Shown in pieces: positions 19,013-27,077 of a DNA stretch of 64,000 nucleotides. This stretch comes from Microcaldota archaeon (lineage in GTDB: Archaea > Micrarchaeota > Micrarchaeia > Micrarchaeales > Micrarchaeaceae). The stretch covers positions 1 through 64,000 of the forward strand of contig JAJZBL010000002.1 of assembly GCA_021798935.1 (NCBI GenBank). Direction: 5' to 3'. The notes under the pieces were generated by a model. That model was not told the DNA's origin, did no database searches, and saw only the letters and a program-made list of their open reading frames with translations. The first letter of the stretch is position 1, and each line of letters starts with the position of its first letter. Position numbers and translations under genes: made by a program.

Positions 19013-19084
19013 TGGGCCCGCGGAGGATCGGACTCCGGATCTTTACCTTGTCAAGGTAACGTCTTACCACTGGACTACGAGCCC
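19013..19084 (-). tRNA. tRNA-Val (anticodon GAC)
   Basis: A 72-base cloverleaf, no CCA encoded. The acceptor stem is GGGCTCG/CGGGCCC with discriminator A. The D arm is GTCC-AGTGGTA-AGAC with a C13:A22 mismatch, the anticodon stem TTACC/GGTAA with loop TTGACAA (anticodon GAC), the variable loop AGATC and the T stem CGGAG/CTCCG. The T loop reads TCCGATC: position 55 is C instead of U, while C56, G57 and A58 are normal. G18 and G19 are both present in the D loop. No intron is seen. Confidence 0.93.
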
Positions 19085-19120
19085 TTCTTAAAAGTTGCAA
19101 AAAGAATTCCACTTTCATAT

Positions 19121-19134
19121 TAATATATTTTTCT
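19121..19134 (-). promoter_or_regulatory. BRE/TATA promoter of tRNA-Val
   Basis: Read on the minus strand the site is GAAAAATATATTAA: a purine-rich BRE-like start followed by an archaeal TATA box. Its centre is about 43 bases from the mature tRNA 5' end, so transcription would start about 18 bases before the tRNA, leaving a short leader for RNase P. Confidence 0.45.
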
Positions 19135-19169
19135 ATCAGTTAGATATTTTATTGCTCTTGCTTTTATTT

Positions 19170-20078
19170 TCAGATGCTTATATTCATTCCATCTTTTGCA
19201 GCAATTGTATCCTTGAATATGCTCTTTGACTGATGGACAAGCATTGATGTTGTCTTGTAGCGTGTGCTGAAATGTATAAGGATAAGCTCTTTCACACCTG
19301 CTTTCTTTGCAATTTTAGCCGCATCTATCGCAGTTGAATGCATCCTTTCTATTGCAAGGCTCTTGAACTCCTCTGTATAAGTTGCTTCGTGTATAAGGAT
19401 ATCTGCACCGGCCGCCGCTTTTGCGGTCTCATCGGATGGCATTGTATCTGTTGCATAAGCTATTTTCTTACCTACCTTTGGTACTGATACATCTTCTATT
19501 TTTACTTCTATTGGCTGGCTAGAACCCTTATTCTGCACTGCTATCTTTCCTTTTTCCAAAAGTTCTCTGTACATTTTTCCTTTTATCCCAAGGCTGTCGC
19601 ATTTCTCTTTGATAAAATTAAAGCTGTCATTTTCCGCTATCATATATCCATATGAAGCTATCGAATGCTTTAGCCCAAATGCTTTTACATTTATAAATTT
19701 GTTGCGGTAAATCTCTCCAGATTCTATTGGGATTACATTTATCTGATATCTCGGCTTAAAACTATCAAATTTTGCAAGAACCTCTATCCTATCCTCATAT
19801 CCCTTAGGCACATATATGTTAAGCGGGTAATCCCTTCCATATAAATCCATGCTTCTTAGCATTCCAGGAATACCGAATATGTGGTCGCCGTGAGTATGCG
19901 TTATAAATATAGATTGCACCTTGGATATGTTAGCTCCAAATTTCAGCATCTGCCTCTGTGTCCCTTCACCGCAATCAAATAGATACATTTTGCCTTCATT
20001 TTCAACTGCAACTGCAGCAAGCCCCCTAGACTTTGTTGGAGCTGCACCTGATGTGCCAAGGATTATCAGTTTTAACAT
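19170..20078 (-). CDS. rnz: Ribonuclease Z (tRNA 3' endonuclease)
   Basis: Cuts tRNA precursors after the discriminator base, which is needed here because neither tRNA gene encodes CCA. The 302-aa protein is a short-form RNase Z of the metallo-beta-lactamase fold: LGTSGAAPTKSRGLA at the N terminus, FDCGEGTQRQ, the zinc motif THTHGDHIFGIPG (residues about 59-71), KHSIASYGY, YATDTMP and HEATYTEEFKSLA, and the last His in LIHFSTRY. All metal ligands are present and the length is normal. It starts 45 bases after the CDC48 gene and is probably co-transcribed with it. Confidence 0.92.
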   Translation of the reverse strand: MLKLIILGTSGAAPTKSRGLAAVAVENEGKMYLFDCGEGTQRQMLKFGANISKVQSIFITHTHGDHIFGIPGMLRSMDLYGRDYPLNIYVPKGYEDRIEVLAKFDSFKPRYQINVIPIESGEIYRNKFINVKAFGLKHSIASYGYMIAENDSFNFIKEKCDSLGIKGKMYRELLEKGKIAVQNKGSSQPIEVKIEDVSVPKVGKKIAYATDTMPSDETAKAAAGADILIHEATYTEEFKSLAIERMHSTAIDAAKIAKKAGVKELILIHFSTRYKTTSMLVHQSKSIFKDTIAAKDGMNISI

Positions 20079-20123
20079 CGTAACGCACTTTGCTTTATTA
20101 TGATGCAGCAGGCAAAGTAGCCT

Positions 20124-22280
20124 TCACCTGTACATCAAATCGGGCTCGGATTTGAATTTCTGTATTCTCTCTGCAAGCTCTCTTGGTACTGTAGGCTTGA
20201 CCTCAATTAAAGCCTTGTCGAAGTCATCTTTTGTAACCTTTTCCTCCTTGTTCCTTATTGCATTCATACCCGCTTCCCTTACAAGGTTCTCTATTTCGGC
20301 ACCTGTATACCCATCAGTTACCTTGGCGACTTCTTCAAGATCAACATCTTTGGCCAATGGCATCTTTGATGTGTGTACCTTAAGTATAGCCAGCCTTGTA
20401 GGTTCATCAGGCATAGGTATATCTATTATCTTATCGAATCTTCCTGGCCTCAGCAGAGCAGGATCAAGCACATCAGGCCTATTTGTAGCCGCAATTACAA
20501 CTACGTTCTTCATATCCTTAAGCCCATCCATTTCTGTAAGCAAAGTGTCTACTACAAGCTCGCTAACCCTTGAGCTCTCGCTGTCTCCTCCTCTTATATA
20601 GCCTATTGAGTCTATTTCGTCTATGAATATTATGCATGGGGCTGCCATCCTCGCTTTTCTGAAGATTTCACGCACTGCTTTTTCACTTTCCCCTACATAC
20701 TTGTTCAGGATCTCAGGGCCTTTTATAGATATAAAGTTGGCTTCTCTTTCAGTAGCTACGGCCTTCGCAAGCATCGTCTTTCCAGTTCCGGGTGGCCCTA
20801 TGAGCAATGCACCTTTTATAGGCCTTATTCCTATCTTATCAAATGCCTCTGGATCCTTTATTGGCAGTTCCACTGCTTCTTTAATCTCTGCTTTGACTTT
20901 CTCCAATCCTCCTATATCGCTCCAGTGGACATTTGGCCTTTCTACAAACACTTCTCTCAGTGCACTTGGCTGTATGCTATTGAACGCGTCAAGGAAATCC
21001 TGGTTGCTCACTTTAAGATTCATAAGAAGATCGTTTGAAACTTCGTTCTTTTCAAGGACTTCGGGAAGTATCCTTCTTAGAGTTGACATTGCTGCCTCCC
21101 TTGCCAATGCTGCCAAATCTGCTCCGGTATATCCATGTGTTATATTAGCTATATTGTCTATGTCAACACCCTTTTCCAATGGCATGTTCCTCGTATGTAT
21201 CTGTATTATCTCCTTTCTTGCATTCCTGTCAGGAACTCCTATCTCTATTTCCCTATCGAACCTTCCTGGCCTTCTCAGGGCTGCATCTATAGCGTCAGGC
21301 CTGTTAGTTGCACCTATCACTATCACCTGTCCTCTTGAACTCATCCCATCTAGCAATGTCAGGAGCTGTGATACCATTCTTCTTTCCACTTCATTAGTGG
21401 CTTCCTCTCTCTTAGGTGCTATTGCATCGATTTCATCCATGAATATTATAGTCGGCGCCTTTTCCTTGGCCTCTTCGAATATGCTCCTCAAACGCTCCTC
21501 GCTTTCACCAACAAACTTGCTGACTAATTCAGGCCCTGATATGTCTATGAAGTTTGCATCGCTCTCGTTTGCCACAGCCTTCGCAAGCAAAGTCTTTCCA
21601 GTTCCCGGAGCACCATATAGAAGTACACCCTTTGGAGGTTCTATGCCAAGCCTTTCAAAGAGCTCAGGATATCTTATAGGCAGCTCTACCATCTCCCTTA
21701 TTTTTTGGATTTCTACCTTTAGCCCACCTATATCCTCATAATGTACATCGCCGATCTTAACTACAGATTCTGATACCGATTCAGATCTTACAACTATCTC
21801 AGTATTAGGAGTTACTTTTACAACACCGTGTGGTATTGTCTGCGCTACTACAAACTTAAATGCATACCTGAACATAGGTATTGGAATTATATCTCCCTTT
21901 ATCAAAGGCTTGTTCTCAAGCTTGCTCTTTGCATAATCCTCAAAGTCTGGTGGTACTGGAGTTGTTTGGTTCTTTGGAGGTGCGATAACTATTTTGGTTG
22001 CCTCAGACACGTTTGCTTTTGAAACAAATACTTTGTCTCCAATTCCTACTCCTATGTTCTCCCTTATCCATCCGTCAACTCGTATAAAGTTCAGCCCTTC
22101 ATCCTGCTGTGGCGCCTGCCATACGATTGCAGCAGTAGACCTGCGTTTGCCTTTTATCTCTACTATATCCCCTGATACCACATTGAGCAGCTTGCGGGCC
22201 TTTGAGTCCATTCTGGCAATGCCTCTACCATCATCAGTTACTAAAGCCCCAACTGCTGTAAGTTCTATTCCATCTACCAA
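20124..22280 (-). CDS. cdc48: CDC48/p97 (VAT) AAA+ unfoldase
   Basis: Hexameric ATP-driven protein unfoldase that feeds the proteasome. The 718-aa protein has the N domain (residues about 1-185, with the double-psi barrel start ELTAVGALVTDDGRGIARM), then D1 with GAPGTGKTLLAKAVANE and FMDEIDAIAPKR, and D2 with GPPGTGKTMLAKAVATE and FIDEIDSIGYIRGG. Second-region-of-homology Arg fingers (RRPGRFDREIEI, LRPGRFDKIIDI) are intact. The D1-D2 order and the length match archaeal VAT, and no intein is seen. The start is TTG with GGTGATAT immediately upstream. The long reading frame opposite it is only a mirror of the coding strand. Confidence 0.96.
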   Translation of the reverse strand: MVDGIELTAVGALVTDDGRGIARMDSKARKLLNVVSGDIVEIKGKRRSTAAIVWQAPQQDEGLNFIRVDGWIRENIGVGIGDKVFVSKANVSEATKIVIAPPKNQTTPVPPDFEDYAKSKLENKPLIKGDIIPIPMFRYAFKFVVAQTIPHGVVKVTPNTEIVVRSESVSESVVKIGDVHYEDIGGLKVEIQKIREMVELPIRYPELFERLGIEPPKGVLLYGAPGTGKTLLAKAVANESDANFIDISGPELVSKFVGESEERLRSIFEEAKEKAPTIIFMDEIDAIAPKREEATNEVERRMVSQLLTLLDGMSSRGQVIVIGATNRPDAIDAALRRPGRFDREIEIGVPDRNARKEIIQIHTRNMPLEKGVDIDNIANITHGYTGADLAALAREAAMSTLRRILPEVLEKNEVSNDLLMNLKVSNQDFLDAFNSIQPSALREVFVERPNVHWSDIGGLEKVKAEIKEAVELPIKDPEAFDKIGIRPIKGALLIGPPGTGKTMLAKAVATEREANFISIKGPEILNKYVGESEKAVREIFRKARMAAPCIIFIDEIDSIGYIRGGDSESSRVSELVVDTLLTEMDGLKDMKNVVVIAATNRPDVLDPALLRPGRFDKIIDIPMPDEPTRLAILKVHTSKMPLAKDVDLEEVAKVTDGYTGAEIENLVREAGMNAIRNKEEKVTKDDFDKALIEVKPTVPRELAERIQKFKSEPDLMYR

Positions 22281-22411
22281 AATATCACCATATAGAAACT
22301 ATACTTACTTCAAACAAAAATTTAAAGTATAAACTTAATTACATATATTTCTTTATTAACCTTTATAATCCCTACTTTAACCTACCGCTTAGAGCACCCA
22401 AGCACTCTGAT

Positions 22412-22570
22412 TTATCGCAACGATGCCACAGATATAGCTATTATTTCTTCAGCAACTGCTACGGCGTAAAGCGTTGCATCGACCCCAATAATTACGCTTA
22501 CCTTGGGATTGCTTTGGAATTTTATTCTCTGTTCTGTGATATCATTGATGTTCCCCTTATGATTCTGCAA
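22412..22570 (-). CDS. Possible small protein (52 aa) or untranslated RNA upstream of cdc48
   Basis: A 52-codon minus-strand frame begins with TTG at 22570 and ends at 22412. Its second half reads like real protein (KVSVIIGVDATLYAVAVAEE, then IIAISVASLR) and the stretch is richer in GC than its surroundings. Against it, a TATA-like CATATAAATA centred near 22586 would place the transcript start at about 22561, inside the frame, and no ATG or good ribosome site is in phase. It could equally be a noncoding RNA or the leader of a transcript. I do not recognise the peptide. Confidence 0.25.
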   Translation of the reverse strand: MQNHKGNINDITEQRIKFQSNPKVSVIIGVDATLYAVAVAEEIIAISVASLR

Positions 22571-22870
22571 AGGGCACGCCTATATTTATATGCTGTTTTC
22601 ATTACGGCCATATTATTTTGTATCTTTAATATTTATATGTTTTTTATGCATTTTTCTTACATCATCTATCCAAATTATAGATGCTTTTACTCTATAGGCC
22701 TATAAATATATTACTTTAACAATTTTTACCTCTTGTGTAAAAAATCAAATATCTCTATTTTATACTTTTGATTGCACATAATTTAAAGAAAAAGATATTA
22801 TAGATTAAATAAAATAAATTAAATTATAAATCATTGATAGCTTGTTTCTGTAAGATTTTAGAGAGAAGAA
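22571..22870. other. AT-rich intergenic region
   Basis: Three hundred bases of very AT-rich DNA between the putative small frame and the acidic microprotein. It contains TATA-like strings on both strands (near 22583 and 22705) but no frame with a ribosome site and no strong hairpin that I can find. Confidence 0.4.
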
Positions 22871-22978
22871 TTACTCATCGTCTTCTTCATCTTCGTCGTC
22901 TTCTTCGTCGTCTTCTTCATCTTCGTCGTCTTCTTCATCTTCGTCGTCTTCGTCCTCTTCTTTCTTGGCTGCTACCAT
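22871..22978 (-). CDS. Highly acidic microprotein (35 aa)
   Basis: A 35-residue frame, MVAAKKEEDEDDEDEE and then only Asp and Glu to the end (28 of the last 29 or more residues are acidic). The DNA is a purine-rich tract of near-repeating GAA-GAC-GAC-GAA-GAT units. Support for translation: ATG with AGGTG seven bases upstream, a TATA-like TTATATAA at about 22996-23003, and no stop in a strictly D/E-coding frame with mixed codons. Such tails occur in histone chaperones and DNA-mimic proteins and as ends of ribosomal or chromatin proteins, but here the tail is almost the whole protein. The function is unknown. The opposite-strand Arg/Leu frame is a mirror. Confidence 0.6.
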   Translation of the reverse strand: MVAAKKEEDEDDEDEEDDEDEEDDEEDDEDEEDDE

Positions 22979-23087
22979 CTTATGCACCTATTCACTTATA
23001 TAATGGAAAACTATAAAAATCTTTCACCTGAAGTTTGATTGGGAATTTAGGTAACAAAAATAAGAGAAAAATATAAATTAATAGCTG

Positions 23088-23154
23088 CCTGCAAAATTTT
23101 TTCCGGACTTGCCCTTCTGATCGCCTTATAGCTCGTTTATCAACGAACAGCAGG
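23088..23154. other. Candidate structured element upstream of isopentenyl phosphate kinase
   Basis: A GC-richer island in AT-rich spacer. CCTGC (23088-23092) can pair with GCAGG (23150-23154), closing a 67-base fold that holds a hairpin TCGTT-TATC-AACGA at 23133-23146. It may be a leader element of the kinase mRNA on the plus strand, or a small minus-strand RNA, since a TTTTAAATTT box lies about 25 bases beyond its upper end. The strand is not decided. Confidence 0.28.
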
Positions 23155-23207
23155 ATTATTTGTAAATTTAAAATCAAATTAATATCGTATAATACAAAGG
23201 CATTATT

Positions 23208-24038
23208 ATGGAATCGCTTATATTTTTAAAATTAGGTGGAGGGACAATAACTTATGATGGCAAGGAGAGCACGCCCAATATAGAGGTTATAGACAGGCTG
23301 CTTTCTGAGATCAAGAGGGCAAAGGATGAATATGGATTCAAACTGATATTGGGACATGGTAGTGGATCTTATGCACATGTTCCCGCAGCAAAGTACAAGG
23401 TAAATGATGGACTGAAGTATGATTTCAGCAAGATAGGGGCTACAATAACTTGCAATACTGCAAAAGCATTGAATACAGTAATCGTTGAAGAAGCAATTAA
23501 AATTGGCCTTAATGCTTATCCCTTTTCTCCATCGAGTTTTGCCTACGCAAGAGATGGAAGGATAATTAAAGGAATCACAGATGGAATCAGGAAATCATTG
23601 GAGTCTGGATTCATACCTGTAGTATATGGGGATGTTCTTATAGATGAGGTGAAAGGTGTCACCATAGCATCTACAGAGGAAGTATTCAGCTTTTTAGCAA
23701 ATGAATTTGGCCCTGACAAAGTAATAATAGGCACAGATGTAGATGGCGTATTTGACTCTAACCCTGCCAAAAATGCAGATGCAAAGAAGATAAGCAAAGT
23801 TGATAAGTCAAATATAGATATAATTCTTAAAGGTGCATCCGAGTCAAACAAATCTTTTGATGTTACTGGAGGAATGCATACAAAAGTTGAGATGCTCTAC
23901 AATATGATTAAGGGAATAAATGAAAAATTTGGGAAGTCCTCAATTGGGTATATAGGAAATGCAACGAAGGATGGGGCAATAGGGCAGATGCTCTCTGGAA
24001 AACCCATAGAGGAGTGCACTGAATTTAGCTACTCCTAA
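23208..24038 (+). CDS. ipk: Isopentenyl phosphate kinase
   Basis: Phosphorylates isopentenyl phosphate to isopentenyl diphosphate, the last step of the archaeal alternative mevalonate pathway. The 276-aa amino-acid-kinase-fold protein has KLGGGTITYD at residues 8-17, GHGSGSYAH at 49-57 with the catalytic His at about 57, VYGDVLID in the middle, GTDVDGVFD for nucleotide binding, and VTGGMHTKVEM near the C terminus. These separate it from glutamate-5-kinase and UMP kinase. Its product is the building block for the prenyltransferase at 6635 and for archaeal lipids. It is a single gene; AAGG precedes the ATG. Confidence 0.9.
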   Translation: MESLIFLKLGGGTITYDGKESTPNIEVIDRLLSEIKRAKDEYGFKLILGHGSGSYAHVPAAKYKVNDGLKYDFSKIGATITCNTAKALNTVIVEEAIKIGLNAYPFSPSSFAYARDGRIIKGITDGIRKSLESGFIPVVYGDVLIDEVKGVTIASTEEVFSFLANEFGPDKVIIGTDVDGVFDSNPAKNADAKKISKVDKSNIDIILKGASESNKSFDVTGGMHTKVEMLYNMIKGINEKFGKSSIGYIGNATKDGAIGQMLSGKPIEECTEFSYS

Positions 24039-24084
24039 CTAATTTTATAGATTTTCATAGAAGCTTTTATGCTTCTTGTGTAAG

Positions 24085-24170
24085 AGGAATTAGAAAAAGT
24101 ATAATCAGTCCGCATGCATTTCTGCATGCGGGGTGGATATGGTGTGGTGTTTGAAAAAAACACGCGCAGA
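24085..24170 (-). ncRNA. Candidate small structured RNA with a GAAA-capped hairpin
   Basis: On the minus strand a BRE/TATA site (24191-24205) predicts a transcript start near 24170. The RNA would contain a hairpin GTGTTT/AAACAC (24147-24163), then a perfect nine-pair stem CCGCATGCA/TGCATGCGG closed by a GAAA loop (24110-24131), a GNRA tetraloop only when read on this strand. A T-rich run at about 24094-24098 could end transcription, giving about 80 bases. No open frame fits. A further weak hairpin GAAGC/GCTTC lies at 24060-24075. It lies between convergent genes. The class is unknown; I do not recognise a C/D, H/ACA or SRP RNA. Confidence 0.45.
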
Positions 24171-24190
24171 TATAGATTAATACTAACTAT

Positions 24191-24205
24191 TATATAAATC
24201 TTTCG
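24191..24205 (-). promoter_or_regulatory. BRE/TATA promoter of the candidate small RNA
   Basis: Minus-strand sequence CGAAAGATTTATATA: a purine-rich BRE followed by a consensus archaeal TATA box, directed toward the hairpin cluster. There is no protein gene start within 150 bases downstream, so its presence between two gene ends is otherwise unexplained. Confidence 0.5.
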
Positions 24206-24318
24206 GTTATTTCGATTTTTCAGGCATTCTGTTTTTATATCTTGCCCTTTTAGCAATTTGAAAATGCAATTTTGGATTCTATTTCTGTTGTTGTTTCAGT
24301 TGGCAAAGTATCTTGCAG

Positions 24319-26424
24319 CTATTCAAGCTGGCTGTAGATCTTCTTTGCTATCTCCCTGCCAAGCAGGATGCTCACTTTCTCTGGATTCTTCCTTATATCC
24401 TCAACTGTCTTTATGCCATTGCTAAATAACTTCCTTGCCCTTACCCTTCCTATCTGCTCAAGCCTTACCAGATCCAGAAGTTCCTCTTTTATTCCGTACT
24501 TAAGCCTTACCCTTGTCTCAACAAGCAGGTGTGTAGGCATCTTCAAGATTCTTGATATCTCAGCAGCCGCATATATCAGCCAATCGATATTGGATATCTT
24601 TGCATACAAGGCACCTGGTGTGGTGTGATAGCCCTTCATTATCGAATCCTCATCCTCCTCGTTTATCCAATCACTCAGCATCATAGCTGTGCTGAATGCG
24701 GCTACTGGATCATAATAGGAGTAATCCGCTTCCATTGAATATAGCTCAGGATTTAAGCTCTTGTAGTAGACAAACTTGGATTCTGCATCCTCTGTCACAT
24801 ATACATAAGGCCTCATCTCTATCGTATTGCAAAGTATATAAAGAAGGCCTATTGAATCTGTAGCCTTTCCTATGCTGTCCATTATCCACTTTGCAGAAAG
24901 TGGATCTATGTAAAGCTCGCTTATCCTTTTTCCTAGCTTTGTCGCTTTATATGAATTGCTGTATTCCTCTATAAAGTTCCAATCGATGAGGCTGGAGATT
25001 ACCTGGTCTATAAAAGTGTCGATATGCGCACTTCCATATTGGTATCCATAAAAGGTATTCGATAGGAACTTCGAGATTTCTGGCTTTGAATTCAGGAAAT
25101 CCTCGGCTATAAACGAAAGTATATGCATTCTGAGCACAGGCATGACACCGAGCTTTGATTCGATAGGCTCTGGATCTGCTGCTATGTATCTTTCGTAAAG
25201 AGGCATCAGATTATATTTCTCCTTTGCTATAACAAGCGCCCTTCCTTCAGTGTCATATGCGGGCCTTCCTGCCCTTCCGAACAGCTGCATAACCTCATTT
25301 ACCCCCACATATCCATTGCCTTCCTCACTGTGCTTGTGCAAGTCCCTTACCAATACAGTATGAGCAGGCAGGTTGACACCTAAGCCTAAGGTAGTGGTTG
25401 CGCATATCGCTTTTATCAAATTCGACTTGAATGCTTCCTCGATATAGGATTTCTGGGCTGACAGCAATCCTGAATGATGGAAAGCTATTCCGTTTCTTAT
25501 CAATGAAGCTTCCTTCTTGCACTGTGCTGTCGGTGAATCAAGGACATTCTCCACTTTGTCAGCTATCTCTGCAAGCTTGGCTTTTTCCTCTTCTTTTAGC
25601 ACTGCTTTTGTCACGCTTGAAAGCTTGACTGCACTGGATTCCGCATTGCGCTTAGAGTAGAAAAAGCTTAGCATTTGCTTTCCTTTATGCAATGTATCTT
25701 CGAGCACTCTCGCTTCAGGTATCTTGCTGCTTCCTTCCATCTCATAGACTTCTTGGCTGTATCCATCGTAGTAATATATTGAATTTGAGAAAATTATCCC
25801 TTTGAGAAGCTTTACAGGCCGGTAATCGCTGGTGACAAGCTCTGCCCCTATCCATTTTGCCAATTCCTCTGGATTGCCTATCGTTGCGCTTAATCCTATA
25901 AGCTGTATCTCCTTGTACATCGACAACTTTGTTATGATTACCTCCAGTACTGGGCCACGTGAGTAATCGTCCACCATATGTATTTCATCGAATACTACAC
26001 ATCCAACGGATGGCAACCAATCTATCTTGTGCCTGAGCAAACTGTCAAATTTTTCGGTAGATACAAATATCATATCATATTCAGCTAGCCAAGGATCCCC
26101 AGAATCAAGATCCCCCATCGATATCGCTGCCTTTATATATGGATAAGCTTTGGCAAATTCGTTGAATTTCTCTGACACAAGCGCTTTCATAGGGCCTATG
26201 TATATCGCTTTTTTGCCTTTCGCAAGTATGGAGTAAACAGCTGCCAATTCGCCTATAAGTGTCTTGCCGCTAGCTGTAGGAGAGGCGACCATTATGTTTT
26301 TGCCTTTTAGCAGCCCTTTCTCTATCGCCTCTGCTTGCGGTGGGGTGAACTCCTTTATCCCCCTTGAACGCAATGATTCCATCATTGCCGATGGAACCAA
26401 ATCAGATATGAAATCTATCTTCAT
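24319..26424 (-). CDS. hel308: Hel308-type Ski2-like DNA helicase
   Basis: Superfamily 2 helicase thought to unwind lagging strands at stalled forks. The protein (about 701 aa) shows motif Q/I (FTPPQAEAIEKGLL, SPTASGKTLIGELAA), motif II DEIH, motif III GLSATIGN, motif IV-VI through TTTLGLGVNLPAHTVLV and QLFGRAGRPAYDTEG, then a winged helix and a C-terminal helix-hairpin-helix/RAR-like end (LVRLEQIGRVRARKLF). The length and order match archaeal Hel308. The ATG at 26424 has TGATAAGT just upstream; ATG at 26433 and TTG at 26439 are alternatives. It follows the dCTP deaminase gene by under 20 bases, so the two share a transcript. Confidence 0.9.
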   Translation of the reverse strand: MKIDFISDLVPSAMMESLRSRGIKEFTPPQAEAIEKGLLKGKNIMVASPTASGKTLIGELAAVYSILAKGKKAIYIGPMKALVSEKFNEFAKAYPYIKAAISMGDLDSGDPWLAEYDMIFVSTEKFDSLLRHKIDWLPSVGCVVFDEIHMVDDYSRGPVLEVIITKLSMYKEIQLIGLSATIGNPEELAKWIGAELVTSDYRPVKLLKGIIFSNSIYYYDGYSQEVYEMEGSSKIPEARVLEDTLHKGKQMLSFFYSKRNAESSAVKLSSVTKAVLKEEEKAKLAEIADKVENVLDSPTAQCKKEASLIRNGIAFHHSGLLSAQKSYIEEAFKSNLIKAICATTTLGLGVNLPAHTVLVRDLHKHSEEGNGYVGVNEVMQLFGRAGRPAYDTEGRALVIAKEKYNLMPLYERYIAADPEPIESKLGVMPVLRMHILSFIAEDFLNSKPEISKFLSNTFYGYQYGSAHIDTFIDQVISSLIDWNFIEEYSNSYKATKLGKRISELYIDPLSAKWIMDSIGKATDSIGLLYILCNTIEMRPYVYVTEDAESKFVYYKSLNPELYSMEADYSYYDPVAAFSTAMMLSDWINEEDEDSIMKGYHTTPGALYAKISNIDWLIYAAAEISRILKMPTHLLVETRVRLKYGIKEELLDLVRLEQIGRVRARKLFSNGIKTVEDIRKNPEKVSILLGREIAKKIYSQLE

Positions 26425-26440
26425 ACTTATCATATGCAAG

Positions 26441-26983
26441 TTATTTTTTATCGAGCACTTGCGGCAGCTTTATACCATTCTGCATATTGTAATTTCCATT
26501 ATAAACTTTTCCAGTTTTGTTGTTGAGCTTTTCCAGTATTATATGCGCAAAGCGCTGACCTGGCCTAAGCAGGATTTTGTAAGGTGCATTGTTTACTACC
26601 TCTAACGTGATCGTGCCATTGAACCCTGCATCTATTATCGTTGGTGGCATTGACAAGCCATGCCTGGCCCATGTGCTCCTCAATTCAACAAATCCTGCGA
26701 CGTCATCCGGCATGCTTATGCTTTCGTAAGTTGATAGAAGAACCTGCTCGTGTGGATTTATAACTATTTCTTTTACCTTTTTCTCAAGCTTATAGCTGCC
26801 CTTTATCATCTTTTCATCTGTTGGATCAAGAACGAAGGATTTGCCGAAGTCATTATGTGTTGCAATCTCGTCTGCAAGCCTGAAATCTATGCCATTTTCC
26901 CTTATTCCGTCATCCATGAGCGGTTCTATCTTAAGCCTATTTTGGGAGATCATGCTCTTTATATCGAAATCTGAAAGTATCAT
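26441..26983 (-). CDS. dcd: dCTP deaminase (possibly bifunctional with dUTPase)
   Basis: Converts dCTP to dUTP, and in some archaea onward to dUMP. The 180-aa protein has NGIDFRLADEIATH near residue 30, the conserved ELRSTWARHGLSMPP with the active-site Ser/Arg pair around 120, and DAGFNGTITLEVVN with the catalytic Glu at about 145, followed by RPGQRFAHIILEKL. The length suits either mono- or bifunctional enzymes and sequence alone does not settle which. GTGATTTT stands before the ATG. It supplies dTTP precursors together with the thymidine kinase at 1541, and it is the first gene of a unit with hel308. Confidence 0.9.
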   Translation of the reverse strand: MILSDFDIKSMISQNRLKIEPLMDDGIRENGIDFRLADEIATHNDFGKSFVLDPTDEKMIKGSYKLEKKVKEIVINPHEQVLLSTYESISMPDDVAGFVELRSTWARHGLSMPPTIIDAGFNGTITLEVVNNAPYKILLRPGQRFAHIILEKLNNKTGKVYNGNYNMQNGIKLPQVLDKK

Positions 26984-27077
26984 AAAATCACTATATATTA
27001 GAATTAGCAGGCAATATATAAATTAGTTTTAGAAAAATAAGGCTTAATTTAAAAGCTAAAAGGAAAAAGGGAAAAAT

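Noticed and set aside
20623..21741. A 372-codon open frame opposite cdc48.
   Set aside because: It is a mirror of the highly conserved CDC48 coding strand, has serine/leucine-rich composition and no ribosome site; long antisense frames are common opposite such genes.
22834..23016. An Arg/Leu/His-repeat frame on the plus strand over the acidic tract.
   Set aside because: It is the antisense reading of the D/E repeat; it has no ribosome site, while the minus frame has one and a TATA box.
24035..24256. A 73-codon minus-strand frame between IPK and hel308.
   Set aside because: It runs through the hairpins and promoter of the candidate small RNA, has no ribosome site and does not look like protein.
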